Of a DNA stretch of 8,020 nt, positions 6,555-8,020 are shown piece by piece. The position numbers and the translations under genes are program-made. Positions within the stretch are counted from its first letter, which is position 1; every line of letters begins with the position of its first letter. The notes below the pieces were generated by a model, which did not search any database, was not told the origin of the DNA, and worked only from the letters and a program-made list of their open reading frames with translations. The DNA lies in the NCBI GenBank assembly GCA_009693345.1, contig SHXL01000127.1, positions 1-8,020 of the forward strand, given 5' to 3'. This DNA comes from Betaproteobacteria bacterium. Lineage in GTDB: Bacteria > Pseudomonadota > Gammaproteobacteria > Burkholderiales > SG8-39.

Positions 6555-6574
6555 GTCCCCGTGAAACCGGGGAC
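6555..6574. terminator. GC hairpin between convergent purA and yaeQ; possible dispersed repeat
   Basis: GTCCCCG (6555-6561) and CGGGGAC (6568-6574) form a perfect 7-base-pair stem around the 6-base loop TGAAAC. It lies 6 bases after the purA stop and 7 bases before the yaeQ stop, so it could end transcription from both sides. Neither strand has a T-run after the stem, so it is not a classical intrinsic terminator and may instead protect the 3' ends. The pattern GTCCCCGTGAAAC-CGGGGAC resembles the short palindromic repeats of the type CCCGCGAA..CGGGAA that are scattered between genes in many beta- and gammaproteobacteria (compare dRS3 in Neisseria). A genome-wide copy count would decide between the two readings. 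Confidence 0.55.
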
Positions 6575-6581
6575 CCGGCTC

Positions 6582-7121
6582 CTAATCGAGCGCAATCCGC
6601 GTGACGTCTCCGGACAGCGTCGCGTCGCCGATCGAAATGAACAGATGGCGGTCGGTCACGGAGAGAACGAATGTCATGCGGCGTTCCAGCCGCTTCACCA
6701 GTCCGGCGATGACCTCACGGTCGATGGCGTACAGCTCCAGCGCCTCGGCGCGGTGTATCCGCTCGCCTGCGAGCTGCTGGCGTAGCTGGGCCGGGTCCTT
6801 GTGGGTGTAAACCGCGACGCGGGGCGCTGCCTTGCCGGCCTTGTGCAGGCGCGCTGCATCCGGCGCGCCGATGTCGATCCAGACCTTGAGCGCGCCGGTG
6901 AGATCCCGCACCGAGAGGGCCGGTTCATCCGGGTTCGAAATGCCGCGCGAGAAGGCGATGCCTTCGGTGAACTCCAGGCAATACGCGAGCACGCGGGTGA
7001 GCAGGTGTTCCCCGGTCTCCGAGGGGTGGCGCGCCACCTTCAGCGCCAGCGCCTCGTAGACGCCGCGGTCGACGTCCGAGAGTTGAATGGAGAAGTTGTA
7101 AATCGTCGCGCTGAGCGCCAC
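6582..7121 (-). CDS. yaeQ: YaeQ family protein
   Basis: This 179-residue protein belongs to the YaeQ family, whose cellular role is unsettled. Crystal structures of family members show a compact fold that has been related to PD-(D/E)XK nucleases. Typical features are the start MALSATIYNFSIQLSDVDR, the most conserved block ARHPSETGEH (30-39), FSRGISNPDEP (57-67), and VWIDIGAPDAARLHKA (80-95) followed by VAVYTHKD. The acidic and Lys residues of this last block are where a nuclease-like site has been proposed. The start is GTG at 7121-7119, chosen because E. coli YaeQ also begins MAL.ATIY. No Shine-Dalgarno is visible. The gene is convergent with purA (33 bases between stops) and lies 51 bases downstream of tRNA-Leu on the same strand, so it may share that transcript. 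In E. coli the corresponding gap between purA and rnr holds nsrR instead. Confidence 0.93.
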   Translation of the reverse strand: MALSATIYNFSIQLSDVDRGVYEALALKVARHPSETGEHLLTRVLAYCLEFTEGIAFSRGISNPDEPALSVRDLTGALKVWIDIGAPDAARLHKAGKAAPRVAVYTHKDPAQLRQQLAGERIHRAEALELYAIDREVIAGLVKRLERRMTFVLSVTDRHLFISIGDATLSGDVTRIALD

Positions 7122-7162
7122 GGGAAGGCCCGGTGAAATCCCGATACGCGGCGGGCGGATCG

Positions 7163-7168
7163 ATTAAA
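7163..7168 (-). promoter_or_regulatory. -10-like element upstream of yaeQ (tentative)
   Basis: On the minus strand TTTAAT matches the sigma70 -10 consensus at 5 of 6 positions and lies about 41 bases before the yaeQ GTG. The hexamer 17 bases upstream falls in the tRNA T-arm and does not resemble TTGACA. yaeQ may use a weak promoter here or be read through from the strong tRNA promoter; no terminator with a T-run is visible between the tRNA and yaeQ. Confidence 0.2.
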
Positions 7169-7172
7169 CTAC

Positions 7173-7259
7173 TGGTGCCGAGGAAGGGACTCGAACCCCC
7201 ACAGTGTTGCCACCGCATGGACCTGAACCATGTGCGTCTACCAATTCCGCCACCTCGGC
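7173..7259 (-). tRNA. tRNA-Leu (anticodon CAG), CCA encoded
   Basis: The reverse strand gives a complete 87-nucleotide class II tRNA. The acceptor stem GCCGAGG pairs perfectly with CCTCGGC, followed by discriminator A and an encoded CCA (7175-7173). The D-arm is GCG, loop GAATTGGTAGA, CGC. The anticodon arm is CATGG-TTCAGGT-CCATG with anticodon CAG at 7225-7223. The long variable arm CGGTG-GCAA-CACTG is a 5-pair stem with one G-U pair and a GNRA loop, as expected for leucine. The T-arm is GGGGG-TTCGAGT-CCCTT, whose last two pairs are G-U wobbles. It reads CUG, the main leucine codon of the GC-rich genes in this window. The tRNA is divergent from rnr, with 33 bases between them. Confidence 0.98.
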
Positions 7260-7270
7260 AAGGGGGGGGC

Positions 7271-7299
7271 ATTTTAGAGTCCCGGTCCATTCATGTCAA
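7271..7299 (-). promoter_or_regulatory. Near-consensus sigma70 promoter of tRNA-Leu, overlapping the rnr start codon
   Basis: On the minus strand the -35 box is TTGACA (7299-7294, 6 of 6), the spacer is exactly 17 bases, and the -10 box is TAAAAT (7276-7271, 5 of 6). The expected start of transcription falls at about 7266-7263, a few bases before the tRNA 5' end at 7259. The discriminator is a run of eight C bases after a G; GC-rich discriminators are typical of stable-RNA promoters under ppGpp control. A T-rich stretch just upstream of -35 (minus-strand TTTCTTTTT, about 7307-7299) resembles an UP element. The -35 box covers two bases of the rnr ATG (7293-7295) and its second and third codons. 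Confidence 0.85.
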
Positions 7300-8020
7300 A
7301 AAAGAAACGCGAAAAGTCCCCCCGCCAGCGCACGCCGGTTGCAGCGCAGGTTCCTGCGCAGGCTGCTGACACATACGGCGGGGAAATCCTCGGCGCGCTC
7401 GAGCGCGCCGGCGCGCCGCTCACGCTGGCCGAACTGAGATCCGGCCTTGCAGTCCAGGGGCGCGAGCGTGCGGCGTTCGATGCGGCGCTGAATGCGCTGG
7501 AACGCGCCGGGCGCGTGGTGAAGAACCGCGCCGGAAGTTTCCTCGCCGCCAAGCGCATCGACGTGATCGCGGGGCGCATCGAGGGCCACCGTGACGGGCA
7601 CGGCTTCCTCGTCCCCGACGACGGCAGCGCGCAGGTGTTCCTGCCGCCCGCCGAGATGCGCCAGCTCATGCACGGCGACCGCGCCGCGGTGCGCATCTCC
7701 GGCCAGGACCCGCGCGGCCGGCCGGCGGGGAGCATCGTGGAGGTGCTGGAGCGCTCCAACCGCCGCATCGTCGGTCGATTGCAAAGGGAACACGGCGTGC
7801 TGTTCCTCGTCCCCGAGGACCGGCGCATCACGCTCGACATCCTGATTTCGCCGACCGACGCCGGCAGCGCCAAGCCGGGGCAGGTCGCCACCGTCGAGCT
7901 GATCGCGCAGCCATCCAAGCATGCGCAACCCATCGGTCGCGTCGCCGAGGTGCTCGGCAACTACACCGATCCGGGCATGGAAATAGAAATCGCGCTGCGC
8001 AAGTTCGACCTGCCGCACGA
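7293..8020 (+). CDS. rnr: Ribonuclease R, N-terminal part (3' end outside window)
   Basis: RNase R is a processive 3'-5' exoribonuclease of the RNB family. It degrades structured RNA, acts in rRNA quality control and supports trans-translation. The frame from ATG 7293 is open to the window end, giving 242 of the roughly 750-850 residues expected. The N-terminus is very basic (MSKKKREKSPRQR), then a winged-helix-like domain (about 29-86) such as RNase R carries and RNase II lacks. The first cold-shock domain (about 92-150) shows GRIEGHRDGHGFLVPDD and MHGDRAAVRI. The second (about 158-222) shows IVGRLQ, FLVPEDRRITLDILI and IGRVAEVLG. The last residues, MEIEIALRKFDLPH, match the lead-in to the catalytic RNB domain, which lies outside. 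The ribosome site is weak (AGAG at 7276-7279, 13 bases before ATG) and no promoter is obvious on this strand. The start codon is shared with the tRNA-Leu -35 box. Confidence 0.95.
   Translation, partial: MSKKKREKSPRQRTPVAAQVPAQAADTYGGEILGALERAGAPLTLAELRSGLAVQGRERAAFDAALNALERAGRVVKNRAGSFLAAKRIDVIAGRIEGHRDGHGFLVPDDGSAQVFLPPAEMRQLMHGDRAAVRISGQDPRGRPAGSIVEVLERSNRRIVGRLQREHGVLFLVPEDRRITLDILISPTDAGSAKPGQVATVELIAQPSKHAQPIGRVAEVLGNYTDPGMEIEIALRKFDLPH

Noticed and set aside
6801..7136. 111-codon + strand open frame opposite yaeQ
   Set aside because: It is the mirror of a recognisable YaeQ protein and has no ribosome site or family resemblance.
7133..7369. + strand open frame running through the tRNA and into rnr
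   Set aside because: It crosses the antisense of tRNA-Leu and overlaps the 5' end of rnr in another frame; it is chance.
1..8020. CRISPR arrays, insertion sequences, prophage genes or defence systems
   Set aside because: No regularly spaced repeats, transposase motifs or phage-like genes were seen; all genes are recognisable core genes.

Overview
The window is GC-rich chromosomal DNA from a proteobacterium, most likely a betaproteobacterium. The evidence is the gene order hfq-hflX-hflK-hflC-(DUF2065)-hisZ-purA, a short Hfq with the rim sequence RKEH that I associate with betaproteobacteria, and hisZ between hflC and purA. In E. coli the matching locus is miaA-hfq-hflX-hflK-hflC-yjeT-purA-nsrR-rnr. 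I cannot name the genus.

Layout. Bases 1-495 hold the 3' end of aroC (chorismate synthase). After a 59-base AT-richer gap, seven genes on the + strand run from 555 to 6548 with gaps of 9 bases or less, or overlaps of 1-4 bases: hfq, hflX, hflK, hflC, a 62-residue DUF2065 membrane protein, hisZ and purA. This is almost certainly one operon with several translationally coupled junctions. A perfect GC hairpin (6555-6574) separates purA from the convergent yaeQ (minus strand, 6582-7121). Upstream of yaeQ on the same strand is tRNA-Leu(CAG) (7173-7259). The rnr gene (RNase R) starts divergently at 7293 and runs off the end of the window.

How the genes relate. Hfq (sRNA chaperone), HflX (ribosome-splitting GTPase), HflK/HflC (membrane complex that controls the FtsH protease) and RNase R all act in RNA, ribosome or protein quality control. 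HisZ is the regulatory subunit of the first histidine-pathway enzyme, which uses ATP. PurA makes the AMP precursor. Histidine synthesis returns AICAR to the purine pathway, so hisZ-purA is a metabolically sensible pair.

This is mostly a conserved core region and I see no new defence or mobile system. The points most worth a second look are: a near-consensus sigma70 promoter for tRNA-Leu whose -35 box overlaps the rnr start codon, with a C8 tract at the predicted transcription start; a HisZ that lacks the usual C-terminal segment; and three sharply AT-rich islands inside otherwise GC-rich core genes (hflX, hisZ, purA).
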